64,000 nt of DNA from Streptomyces sp. V4I2 (GTDB lineage: Bacteria > Actinomycetota > Actinomycetes > Streptomycetales > Streptomycetaceae). A model generated the notes under the pieces. That model saw only the letters and a list, made by a program, of their open reading frames with translations, was not told the origin of the DNA and ran no database searches. This document shows positions 9,192-16,110 of the stretch, one piece after another. Within the stretch, counting starts at the first letter, position 1. Each line of letters starts with the position of its first letter. The stretch is taken from contig NZ_JAUSZM010000003.1 of the NCBI RefSeq assembly GCF_030817655.1, positions 930,001 through 994,000 on the forward strand, in the 5' to 3' direction. Both the position numbers and the translations under genes were made by a program.

Positions 9192-9203
9192 GGTCACGTG
9201 ACC
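9192..9203. promoter_or_regulatory. Perfect 12-bp palindrome GGTCACGTGACC
   Basis: The sequence GGTCACGTGACC is its own reverse complement and is directly followed by a second 10-bp palindrome, CCGGATCCGG (9203-9212). It lies 16 bases after the decarboxylase stop codon and upstream of the possible small RNA. This could be an operator for the downstream transcript. The regulator is unknown. Confidence 0.35.
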
Positions 9204-9239
9204 CGGATCCGGTTTCGCGCTACCCCCACGTATGGTTTA

Positions 9240-9337
9240 CCGTTCATTCATAGTGGCTACGGAGTCGACCACAGCGTCCTCCCTGTGCCACCCCTGAACT
9301 GCCCTGGCTGGCCTCCCCCGTCCAGCCAGGGCTTTTT
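9240..9337 (+). ncRNA. Possible small RNA with two C-rich hairpin loops
   Basis: A first hairpin (CACAG 9270-9274, loop CGTCCTCC, CTGTG 9283-9287, inside outer arms GTGGC/GCCAC at 9253-9257 and 9287-9291) is followed by the perfect terminator stem at 9301-9332, whose loop is also C-rich (CCTCCCCCGT). The region lacks an open frame with a start and lies upstream of an independent gene with its own ribosome binding site. Two C-loop hairpins with a terminal U-tract resemble the actinobacterial 6C small RNA family, although I count only runs of two to five C in these loops. It could instead be only the terminator of the decarboxylase gene. Confidence 0.4.
9301..9337 (+). terminator. Intrinsic terminator
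   Basis: GCCCTGGCTGG (9301-9311) and CCAGCCAGGGC (9322-9332) form a perfect 11-bp stem with a 10-base loop, followed directly by TTTTT (9333-9337). This is one of the few classical U-tract terminators in the window. Confidence 0.85.
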
Positions 9338-9484
9338 CTTGCCCTCGGCACCCCTTCGCGCTCATGGCTCCCGGACGCCCCGCGATCGATTCTTCCGTCC
9401 GCCGAGGTGCCCGGGGCGGCGGCAGCCGCTGAAATGGGCGTAGGGAAAAAACCGGAATCCATCGCCGGCGAGGAGCCCCGCGTC

Positions 9485-9940
9485 ATGACCAAAGCGATCA
9501 AACTGCTCACCGCCCTTCCGTCGCCCCAGCGCCAGCGGCTGATGTCGCTCGCCCGGGAGGTCTCCTTCCCGGAGGACGCCCGGATCTTCGAGGCGGGCGG
9601 CACGGCCGACCGCTTCTGGGTCATCCGCTCCGGCGCCGTCTCCCTCACCCAGCAGGTGACCGCCCACCGGCGGGTGACCGTCGCCGGGCTCGGCGCGGGC
9701 GACCTGCTCGGCTGGTCCTGGCTGTTCCCGCCGTACCGGTGGGACTTCGGCGCGGAGGCCTTCAGCCCGGTGCGCGCCCACGAGTTCGACGCGGCGGCGG
9801 TACTCGGGCTGTGCGAGGAGGACGCGCAGCTCGGCATGATCCTGGTGCGGTCCGTCGCCGAGATCCTCGCGCACCGGCTGGAGACGACCCGGGGCAAGCT
9901 CATGGAGCAGTACACGACGGGCCGGCGGAGCGTGCTGTAG
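9485..9940 (+). CDS. Cyclic nucleotide-binding domain protein (no DNA-binding domain)
   Basis: The 151-residue protein is one cNMP-binding beta-roll domain (about residues 10-130, with FPEDARIFEAGGTADRFWVI and GAGDLLGWSWLF). It lacks the C-terminal helix-turn-helix of Crp/Fnr regulators. The ATG at 9485 has AGGAG nine bases upstream; in-frame starts at 9407 and 9434 lack one. It could be a stand-alone ligand sensor acting on a protein partner. The stop codon TAG (9938-9940) is part of the terminal inverted repeat of the neighbouring palindromic element, so the insertion may have supplied the present C-terminus. Confidence 0.8.
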   Translation: MTKAIKLLTALPSPQRQRLMSLAREVSFPEDARIFEAGGTADRFWVIRSGAVSLTQQVTAHRRVTVAGLGAGDLLGWSWLFPPYRWDFGAEAFSPVRAHEFDAAAVLGLCEEDAQLGMILVRSVAEILAHRLETTRGKLMEQYTTGRRSVL

Positions 9941-10130
9941 GGCCTGTCCGGCGGATCAGGCCGCAGGAAATCGGCGGCGCCTCATCAACGCAGGTGAGCG
10001 GGGTCTGGTGCGTCCAGCTGCAAGGCGGAGGAGGGCGTCGACGCGATGGGGGAGTCGACAACTGACGACAACGCCGCAGATGGGCGTGCCAGACCCCGCG
10101 TCTGCGGCATGGTCCGCCGGACAGGCCCTA
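9938..10130. mobile_element. MITE-like palindromic interspersed element
   Basis: TAGGGCCTGTCCGGCGGA (9938-9955) is repeated exactly in inverse orientation at 10113-10130. The match continues imperfectly inward for about 12 more bases. A nested inverted pair CGGGGTCTGG (9999-10008) and CCAGACCCCG (10089-10098) lies inside. The flanking TA on both sides could be a target-site duplication. There is no transposase frame. I recall similar GGGCCTGTCCGGCGG-ended sequences in other Streptomyces genomes, which fits a non-autonomous element. It lies exactly between two convergent genes, carries the stop codon of one, and ends five bases before the stop of the other. It may also act as a two-way terminator. 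Confidence 0.7.
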
Positions 10131-10135
10131 GGACA

Positions 10136-11458
10136 TCAGACCCGGTAGCGACGCAGCGCCGGCACCGCGAGGGCCAGGCTCAGCATCACGACCACCACCA
10201 GGATCCCGCCGCCCGCCACCGCCGTACGGGCGCCGAAGGCCGAGCCCGCCGAACCGTGCAGGACGTCGGCGAGGCGGGGTCCGCCCGCGACCACCACTGT
10301 GAAGACGCCCTGCATACGGCCGCGCATCTCGTCGGTGGCGGCGGACAGCAGGATCGCCCCGCGGAAGACCATCGAGACCATGTCGGCGACCCCGGCCAGG
10401 GCGAGGAACACCACGGCGAGCCACAGGCTGTCGCTGAGGCCGAAGCCGGTGATGGCGGCGCCCCAGGCGACGACCGCGCCGATGACCATCCAGCCGTGCC
10501 GGCGGGCCCGGGAGAACGTGCCGGAGAACAGTCCGCCGAGCACCGCGCCGATGGGGATCGCCGCGAAGAGGAGACCGAGGGCGAGCCCCTCGCCGTAGGG
10601 GGCGTATGTCTGGGAGGAGAGCTGCGGGAACAGGGCGCGGGGCATGCCGAAGACCATCGCGATGATGTCGGCGAGGAAGGACAGCAGCAGCACCTTGTGC
10701 AGGGAGATGTAGCGGAAGCCGGCCGCGATCTCCCGCACGCCCGCGCGGCGCGGCGCGGTGCCGGCGAGGGGCGGCAGCGAGGGCAGCCGGTGGACCGCCC
10801 ACACCGTGACGCACAGGGCGAGGGCGTCGATGAGGTACAGCTCGGGCAGGCCGATGACGGGGATGAGGACGCCGGCGAGCAGTGGGCCGACCACCTGGCC
10901 GGTCTGCATGACCGTCGAGCCCAGGGCGTTCGCGGCGGCCAGTTCCTGCTCGGGGACCAGTCGGGCGATGGAGGCGTTGCGGGCGGGGGCGTTCAGGCCC
11001 CAGAAGGCCTGCTGCACGGCGAGCAGGAGCATCAGGACGACCACCGATTCCAGCCCGGTGACGGCCTGGAGCCAGAACAGCACCGAGGTCACGGCTATGC
11101 CGCTGTTGGTGATCAGGAGCAGCTTGCGGCGGTCCATGCTGTCGGCGATCGCTCCGCCCCACAGGGCGAACACGATCAGGGGCAGCAGCCCCGCGAGACT
11201 GGCGGCGCCGACCCAGGCCGAGGAGCCGGTGATGTCGTACACCTGCTTGGGCACGGCGACCGCGGTGAGCTGGCTGCCGACGGCGGTGACGATCGTCGAG
11301 GACCACAGCCGGCGGTAGGCCGGCCGGTGCAGCGGGCGGGTGTCCATGGCCCAGCGGCGCCGGCCGCGCCGGGTCCGCTTCCCCTCGTCCGCGGCCGGTG
11401 TCTGTGGTTCGCTGCTGCTCTCGCTGGTGTCCACGGGCTTCCTGGTTGTTCGATACAT
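10136..11458 (-). CDS. MFS transporter (EntS-like exporter family)
   Basis: The 440-residue protein begins with a charged cytosolic tail of about 40 residues, followed by a dozen hydrophobic segments. It has the MFS signature LWGGAIADSMDRRKLLL between helices 2 and 3 (about residues 95-111). The layout matches MFS_3/enterobactin-exporter-like drug or siderophore exporters; the substrate is unknown. ATG 11458 is used; ATG 11347 is an alternative that trims the tail. Its 3' end abuts the palindromic element. The gene lies downstream of lysE on the same strand (87 bases). Confidence 0.8.
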   Translation of the reverse strand: MYRTTRKPVDTSESSSEPQTPAADEGKRTRRGRRRWAMDTRPLHRPAYRRLWSSTIVTAVGSQLTAVAVPKQVYDITGSSAWVGAASLAGLLPLIVFALWGGAIADSMDRRKLLLITNSGIAVTSVLFWLQAVTGLESVVVLMLLLAVQQAFWGLNAPARNASIARLVPEQELAAANALGSTVMQTGQVVGPLLAGVLIPVIGLPELYLIDALALCVTVWAVHRLPSLPPLAGTAPRRAGVREIAAGFRYISLHKVLLLSFLADIIAMVFGMPRALFPQLSSQTYAPYGEGLALGLLFAAIPIGAVLGGLFSGTFSRARRHGWMVIGAVVAWGAAITGFGLSDSLWLAVVFLALAGVADMVSMVFRGAILLSAATDEMRGRMQGVFTVVVAGGPRLADVLHGSAGSAFGARTAVAGGGILVVVVMLSLALAVPALRRYRV

Positions 11459-11545
11459 CTTTCGGACCAGGGATCACTATGGCAGCACCGGCCGGGCGTT
11501 CGGGATCCGCATGCTCAGCTTCCGCCGGCAGGCGTTTGGGACCTC

Positions 11546-12160
11546 TCAGGCTCCGGCGACGAGCATCAGGCCCATGGTGATCATGGTCGCGGCGACCAGG
11601 CCGTCCAGCACCCGCCAGGCGGCCGGCCGGGCCAGGAACCGGCCGAGCAGCCGGGCCCCGAAGCCGAGCGCGGTGAACCAGCACAGGCTGGCGAGGATCG
11701 CGCCGAGCCCGAAGGTCCAGCGCTGGGTGCCGCGGTCGGCGGCGACGGAGCCGAGCAGGAACACGGTGTCGAGGTAGACGTGCGGGTTGAGCCAGGTCAT
11801 CGCCAGACAGGTGAGCACCGCCCGCCGGACCGACCCCGCCGCCTCCCCCTCGGTGTGCAGGGCGCCGCCCGGCCTGAGGACCCGGCGGGCGGCGAGGGCG
11901 CCGTAGCCGAGCAGGAAGGCGCCACCGATCCAGCCGACCGCGGTCAGCGCGCCCGGCCAGGCCACCACCACGGCGCCGACGCCGCCGACGCCCAGGGCGA
12001 TGAGCAGGGCGTCGGACAGGGCGCAGATCCCGACGACGGCGAGGACCGCGTGGCGGCGGACCCCCTGACGCAGGACGAAGGCGTTCTGGGCGCCGATGGC
12101 GACGATGAGCGAGAGGCCGGTGCCGAAGCCGGCGGCCGCGGCGCTGAGGGAGGCGGTCAT
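11546..12160 (-). CDS. LysE/ArgO-type basic amino acid exporter
   Basis: The 204-residue membrane protein has about six hydrophobic segments. It opens with SLIVAIGAQNAFVLRQG and carries the conserved MTWLNPHVYLDT motif (about residue 120), both diagnostic of LysE/ArgO exporters of lysine and arginine. It is divergent from a LysR-type regulator, the usual arrangement for lysE-lysG or argO-argP, in which the regulator senses intracellular basic amino acids. A -10-like TAGCGT (12168-12173, minus strand) lies seven bases before the ATG with no ribosome binding site, so the mRNA is probably leaderless. Confidence 0.85.
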   Translation of the reverse strand: MTASLSAAAAGFGTGLSLIVAIGAQNAFVLRQGVRRHAVLAVVGICALSDALLIALGVGGVGAVVVAWPGALTAVGWIGGAFLLGYGALAARRVLRPGGALHTEGEAAGSVRRAVLTCLAMTWLNPHVYLDTVFLLGSVAADRGTQRWTFGLGAILASLCWFTALGFGARLLGRFLARPAAWRVLDGLVAATMITMGLMLVAGA

Positions 12161-12229
12161 GACGTCGACGCTAGGGAAGCGATGACCGGGAGTACAGCTA
12201 AAGATTCTTACGTATCATTAGCTGTCGTG
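12161..12229. promoter_or_regulatory. Divergent lysE / LysR-regulator promoter with LysR-type operator
   Basis: The 69-base gap contains the perfect inverted repeat CAGCTAA (12195-12201) - 16 bases - TTAGCTG (12218-12224), the right kind of site for a LysR regulator. The minus-strand hexamer TAGCGT (12168-12173) can serve lysE. On the plus strand TATCAT (12213-12218) lies inside the operator and nine to twelve bases before the regulator's start codons. Binding there would be expected to repress the regulator's own promoter. The activity is inferred. Confidence 0.6.
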
Positions 12230-13129
12230 ATGATGACCGCACTCCCGCTGGACCAGGTCCGGACGCTGCTCTCGGTGGTCGACGAGGGCACCTTCGACGC
12301 GGCGGCCGCCGCCCTGCATGTGACGCCGTCGGCGGTGAGCCAGCGGGTGAAGGCGCTGGAGCAGCGCACGGGGCGGGTGCTGCTGGTGCGCACCAAGCCG
12401 GTGCGGCCGACGGAGTCCGGTGAGGTCGTGGTGCGCTTCGCCCGGCAGCTGGCCCGGCTGGAGCGGGACGCGCGGGCCGAGCTCGGCATGCGCGGGGAGG
12501 GCGAGCCGACCCGGGTGTCGGTCGCGGTGAACGCGGACTCCCTGTCCACGTGGTTCCTGGGAGCGCTCACCCGCGTCCCGCAGGAGCCGCCGCTCTGCTT
12601 CGAGCTGCGCCGCGAGGACGAGACCCGCACCGCGGCGCTGCTGCGGGAGGGCCTGGTGATGGCCGCGGTGACCTCGTCGCCGGATGCCGTGGCGGGCTGT
12701 TCCGTGCGGGCACTGGGGCGGATGCGGTACCTCGCGGCGGCGAGCCCGGCGTTCGCCGCGAGACACCTCGGCGGGCCGCTGCGGGAGGCCCTCGCCCAGG
12801 CACCCGTGATGGCCTTCGACCGGAGCGACGACCTCCAGGACGCCTTCGTCCGGCGGCTGCGGCGGGGCCGGGGCGGGGCGAGTCCCGTACGGCACTCGAT
12901 GCCGACCTCGGAGGGGTTCCTGGACGCCGTCACGGCCGGGCTGGGCTGGGGCCTGGTGCCCGAGGTGCAGGCGGACCGGCTGCTGCGCGAGGGCCGCCTG
13001 CTCTCCCTGGCGCCGGACCGCCCGGTCGACGTACCGCTGTACTGGCAGCAGTGGAAGCTGGACTCGCCCGCGCTGGCCGCCGTGGCCGATGCGGTCGCGG
13101 CGACCGCTGCGGAGGCACTGCGCGGCTAG
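12230..13129 (+). CDS. LysR-family regulator of the ArgP/LysG type
   Basis: The 299-residue protein has an N-terminal winged helix-turn-helix (about residues 5-62, with GTFDAAAAALHVTPSAVSQR) and a periplasmic-binding-like effector domain (about 90-290). The GTFDAAA sequence and the divergent LysE exporter match ArgP/LysG activators, which switch on export when lysine or arginine is high. Adjacent starts GTG 12227, ATG 12230 and ATG 12233 cannot be separated, and none has a ribosome binding site. Its stop codon is seven bases from the convergent TetR gene. Confidence 0.85.
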   Translation: MMTALPLDQVRTLLSVVDEGTFDAAAAALHVTPSAVSQRVKALEQRTGRVLLVRTKPVRPTESGEVVVRFARQLARLERDARAELGMRGEGEPTRVSVAVNADSLSTWFLGALTRVPQEPPLCFELRREDETRTAALLREGLVMAAVTSSPDAVAGCSVRALGRMRYLAAASPAFAARHLGGPLREALAQAPVMAFDRSDDLQDAFVRRLRRGRGGASPVRHSMPTSEGFLDAVTAGLGWGLVPEVQADRLLREGRLLSLAPDRPVDVPLYWQQWKLDSPALAAVADAVAATAAEALRG

Positions 13130-13136
13130 GGGAGCC

Positions 13137-13838
13137 CTAGTGCTCCTGGAGCTGAGCCTGCGCGCTGTCCAGCAGCATCTCCAGCGCCGTCGGATAGGCG
13201 CTGGTGACCATGCGGGTGGCCAGGAGCGGGGCGGCCTCGGCGATGCGCGGGTGGGTGGTGCGGGGCAGGCGGGCGTACGTGGAGCGCCACATGTCCTCGT
13301 CGGCGTGGAGCGAGTCGCTCGGCAGGGCGAGCGAGGCGGCGTCGAGGGCGGCGAAGGCCAGGGTCTGGTCGATGAAGGCGTGGTAGATGCGCACGGTGTC
13401 CGGCAAGGGGAATCCGGCGGTGCGCAGGACGCCCAGGACGGCCTCGTCGACGGCCAGTTCGTTCGGGCGGCCGGTGACCCGGCTCGTGGTCAGCAGGGCG
13501 GCCTGAGGGTGGGAGACGTACGCGGCGTGGATGCGCAGTCCGACGGCGCGCAGGTCCGCCCGCCACTCCCCCGTCGGCCGCCAGCCCCTCAGCGCCTGGC
13601 CGATGAGCGCGTCGCCGATGGCGAGCGTCAGGTCGTCCATGCCGCGGAAGTACCGGTAGAGCGTGGACGGGTCGGCGTCCAGGGCGAGGCCGAGACGGCG
13701 GGCGGTGAGGCCCGCGCTGCCGTGTTCGCGCAGCATGCGCAGCGCGGTCTCGACGATGAGCCGCTCGGACAGCACGGTGCCGCTCTTGGTGGGCCGGCGC
13801 CGCCGCCGCTTCTCCTCGGGGACCACTGGTTTCGGCAC
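13137..13838 (-). CDS. TetR/AcrR-family regulator
   Basis: The 233-residue protein has an Arg-rich N-terminus and a TetR helix-turn-helix (about residues 24-70, GLTARRLGLALDADPSTLYRYF). A long helical C-terminal domain of the TetR_C type follows. It is transcribed divergently from the saccharopine-dehydrogenase-like gene. The shared upstream region carries a direct repeat GACCTTATG at 13854-13862 and 13874-13882. It therefore probably represses itself and the divergent enzyme gene. The ligand is unknown. Confidence 0.85.
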   Translation of the reverse strand: MPKPVVPEEKRRRRRPTKSGTVLSERLIVETALRMLREHGSAGLTARRLGLALDADPSTLYRYFRGMDDLTLAIGDALIGQALRGWRPTGEWRADLRAVGLRIHAAYVSHPQAALLTTSRVTGRPNELAVDEAVLGVLRTAGFPLPDTVRIYHAFIDQTLAFAALDAASLALPSDSLHADEDMWRSTYARLPRTTHPRIAEAAPLLATRMVTSAYPTALEMLLDSAQAQLQEH

Positions 13839-13947
13839 GACCGTCTCCCTCCGGACCTTATGCCAACGCCATTGACCTTATGTGAGGAGGCGGCGTTGTA
13901 TCTGCCCCGGGCCCGCCCGACCGAGTGTCGACCGAGGGAGTTCTGTC
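13839..13947. promoter_or_regulatory. Divergent TetR / dehydrogenase promoter with direct repeats
   Basis: Two exact copies of GACCTTATG start 20 bases apart (13854 and 13874), i.e. two helical turns on the same DNA face. They lie just upstream of the TetR start, and such spacing suits cooperative binding by a dimeric repressor. GAGGGAG at 13934-13940 is the ribosome binding site of the dehydrogenase gene. Confidence 0.5.
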
Positions 13948-15168
13948 ATGCGTGTACTGCTCGTGGGAGCCGGTGGTGTGGGCACCGCCATCACCCGGAT
14001 CGCGGCCCGCCGGCCGTTCTTCGACACGATGGTGGTCGCCGACCACGACCCGGCCCGGGCCGAGGCGGCCGTCGCGGCCCTCGGCGACGACGGCGGCCGG
14101 TTCCTGGCCGAGCGCGTGGACGCCCGTGACGAGGCGGCCGTGGCGGCGCTGCTGGAGCGGCACGGCTGCGACGCCCTCCTCAACGCCACCGACCCCCGCT
14201 TCGTGATGCCACTGTTCCGGGCGGCACGCACCGCCGACGCCACCTACCTGGACATGGCGATGTCACTGTCCCGACCGCACGCCGAACGTCCGTACGGGGA
14301 GTGCGGGGTGAAGCTCGGCGACGAGCAGTTCGCGCAGGCGGAGGAGTGGGAGAAGGCGGGGGTGCTGGCTCTGGTCGGCATGGGGGTCGAGCCGGGGTTG
14401 TCGGACGTCTTCGCCCGGTACGCGGCCGACGAACTCTTCGACGAGATCGAGGAGATCGGCATCCGCGACGGAGCGAATCTGACGGTCGACGGTTACGACT
14501 TCGCACCCTCCTTCAGCATCTGGACCACCATCGAGGAATGCCTCAACCCGCCGGTCGTCTACGAGGCCGACCGGGGCTGGTTCACCACGGAACCCTTCAG
14601 CGAGCCCGAGGTGTTCGACTTCCCCGAGGGCATCGGGCCGGTGGAGTGCGTGAACGTGGAGCACGAGGAGGTGCTGCTCGTGCCACGCTGGATCGGCGCG
14701 CGCCGCGTCACCTTCAAGTACGGCCTGGGCCGGGAGTTCATCGAGACCCTCAGGACCCTGCACCTGCTGGGCCTGGACCGTACCGGCCCGGTGACCGTGC
14801 CCAGCGCCGCCGGGCCGGTCGCCGTCTCGCCGCGGGACGTCGTCGCCGCCTGTCTGCCGGACCCGGCGACGCTGGGTGAGCGGATGCACGGCAAGACCTG
14901 CGCGGGCACCTGGGTGCGGGGCGTCAAGGACGGGGCGCCGCGCGAGGTGTACCTGTACCACGTGGTCGACAACCAGTGGTCCATGGCGGAGTACGGCTGC
15001 CAGGCGGTGGTGTGGCAGACCGCCGTCAACCCGGTCGTCGCCCTCGAACTCCTCGCCGGCGGCGCCTGGTCCGGCGCGGGCGTCCTCGGCCCGGAGGCGT
15101 TCCCGGCCCGCCCCTTCCTGGATCTGCTGACCGACTACGGCTCGCCGTGGGGCGTGCGCGAGCAATAA
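13948..15168 (+). CDS. Saccharopine dehydrogenase-family oxidoreductase
   Basis: The 406-residue protein starts with a Rossmann motif (VLLVGAGGVGTAITR, residues 3-17). It continues with the saccharopine dehydrogenase NADP-binding domain (to about residue 125) and the C-terminal catalytic domain. Relatives act in lysine or polyamine (carboxynorspermidine/homospermidine-type) metabolism, so the substrate is open. ATG 13948 has GAGGGAG eight bases upstream. The divergent TetR regulator probably controls it. The nearby LysE exporter and the decarboxylase-fold gene at 7.7 kb make basic amino acid or polyamine metabolism an attractive but unproven theme. Confidence 0.8.
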   Translation: MRVLLVGAGGVGTAITRIAARRPFFDTMVVADHDPARAEAAVAALGDDGGRFLAERVDARDEAAVAALLERHGCDALLNATDPRFVMPLFRAARTADATYLDMAMSLSRPHAERPYGECGVKLGDEQFAQAEEWEKAGVLALVGMGVEPGLSDVFARYAADELFDEIEEIGIRDGANLTVDGYDFAPSFSIWTTIEECLNPPVVYEADRGWFTTEPFSEPEVFDFPEGIGPVECVNVEHEEVLLVPRWIGARRVTFKYGLGREFIETLRTLHLLGLDRTGPVTVPSAAGPVAVSPRDVVAACLPDPATLGERMHGKTCAGTWVRGVKDGAPREVYLYHVVDNQWSMAEYGCQAVVWQTAVNPVVALELLAGGAWSGAGVLGPEAFPARPFLDLLTDYGSPWGVREQ

Positions 15169-15296
15169 CCGCTCCCCGGCCGCGTCCTTTCCGTGTCCCA
15201 CAGGACTCGGTTGTTTCACCCACGCATCGACAGGTGACCCGGAAACGAGTAAAGCATCCCCGAGGGCACACGACTTTCGATCGCAGGTGACATTTC

Positions 15297-15548
15297 ATGG
15301 ACAACTGGCGAGACCACGCCGCGTGCCGCCACGAGGACCCCGATCTCTTCTTCCCGATCGGCAACACCGGCCCGGCGCTGGTGCAGCAGGAGCAGGCGAA
15401 GGCCGTCTGCCGCCGCTGCCCGGTGCAGGAGCAGTGCCTGCGGTGGGCGCTGGACTCCGGGCAGACCCTCGGCGTCTGGGGCGGTACGAGCGAGAACGAA
15501 CGCCGTGCGCTGAGGAGGCGTGCGGGCTCCCGGCGGAACTCCGGGTGA
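15297..15548 (+). CDS. WhiB-family iron-sulfur regulator (WblE/WhiB1-like)
   Basis: The 83-residue protein has the four cysteines that hold the WhiB [4Fe-4S] cluster (one near residue 10, then CRRCPVQEQC around residues 37-46). It also has the GVWGG turn (about residues 64-68) and a basic C-terminal tail (RRALRRRAGSRR). The sequence DPDLFFPIGNTGPAL is very like WhiB1/WblE, an essential type of nitric-oxide-sensitive regulator that binds the principal sigma factor. Streptomyces usually has one canonical wblE; whether this is that copy or a paralogue cannot be decided here. Confidence 0.85.
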   Translation: MDNWRDHAACRHEDPDLFFPIGNTGPALVQQEQAKAVCRRCPVQEQCLRWALDSGQTLGVWGGTSENERRALRRRAGSRRNSG

Positions 15549-15588
15549 CGCGGGACGGGCGAACACGGGACGGGTGAACAGGGCCGCG

Positions 15589-16038
15589 TCAGCGGCCGGG
15601 GCGGCGCAGTGGACCCCAGGCGTTGTCCTGGCGGTCCACTGTGTCGCGTGCCTCGTCGATCGTGCGGGCGTCGAGCCGGCACATCGGCCGGACGTCCGCG
15701 ACCAGCGGCTCGTTGTCGGGTCCTCGGCTCGTCTCCCGGCCCCTGAGGACCCAGGGGTACACCCCGGGGCCCTTCTCGTGCGGCAGATGGGAGTAGTCGT
15801 ACAGGCGGCGGGCGACCCACACCTCCACGGGCCGGTCGTCCCACCAGTCCTCGACGTCGAGCGGGTTCGCCGACAGCCCCGACATGCGGACGCCCGTCAG
15901 GTCGTCGGTGCTGGAGGCGTCGGCGAGATCGGCTTCGGGGCCCTGGGACCAGCGGACGTAGAGGCCGTGGTGCCGCTCGACCATGTCGGCGAGTTCGGCG
16001 AGCGTCCGTACCACTGGCAGGTCGTCCGCTGTGCTCAT
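15589..16038 (-). CDS. DUF6098-type conserved protein
   Basis: The 149-residue soluble protein begins with DDLPVVRTLAELADMVERH and contains the tryptophan-rich motif LDVEDWWDDRPVEVWVARRLYDY, which I associate with the actinobacterial DUF6098 family. No catalytic residues are evident and the role is unknown. A strong ribosome binding site (GAGGGAGG on the minus strand) precedes the ATG at 16038. It converges on the WhiB gene. Confidence 0.7.
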   Translation of the reverse strand: MSTADDLPVVRTLAELADMVERHHGLYVRWSQGPEADLADASSTDDLTGVRMSGLSANPLDVEDWWDDRPVEVWVARRLYDYSHLPHEKGPGVYPWVLRGRETSRGPDNEPLVADVRPMCRLDARTIDEARDTVDRQDNAWGPLRRPGR

Positions 16039-16110
16039 GTTCCTGACCTCCCTCTTTGCCGTCGCGGTGACGGAGTACCCCGCTCGGCGGGAGCGGAATC
16101 GGACCGATCG

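Larger units (their letters stand above)
9177..9484. other. Intergenic region, 308 bases
   Basis: No protein-coding gene is supported here. The stretch holds a 12-bp perfect palindrome (9192-9203), then CCGGATCCGG (9203-9212), two consecutive hairpins with C-rich loops, and a strong intrinsic terminator (9301-9337). After that comes the leader of the cNMP-binding gene, with a ribosome binding site near 9471-9475. The middle part is locally AT-richer than the surroundings, as expected of a promoter. The parts are listed separately. Confidence 0.7.

Noticed and set aside
7248..9197. A 649-codon minus-strand frame opposite the decarboxylase gene
   Set aside because: It is the mirror frame of a gene with PLP lysine and family motifs; the reverse translation is low-complexity (Arg/Gly/Gln-rich).
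9192..9203. Crp-type binding site for the cNMP protein's relatives
   Set aside because: GGTCACGTGACC is palindromic but does not match the TGTGA-N6-TCACA layout.
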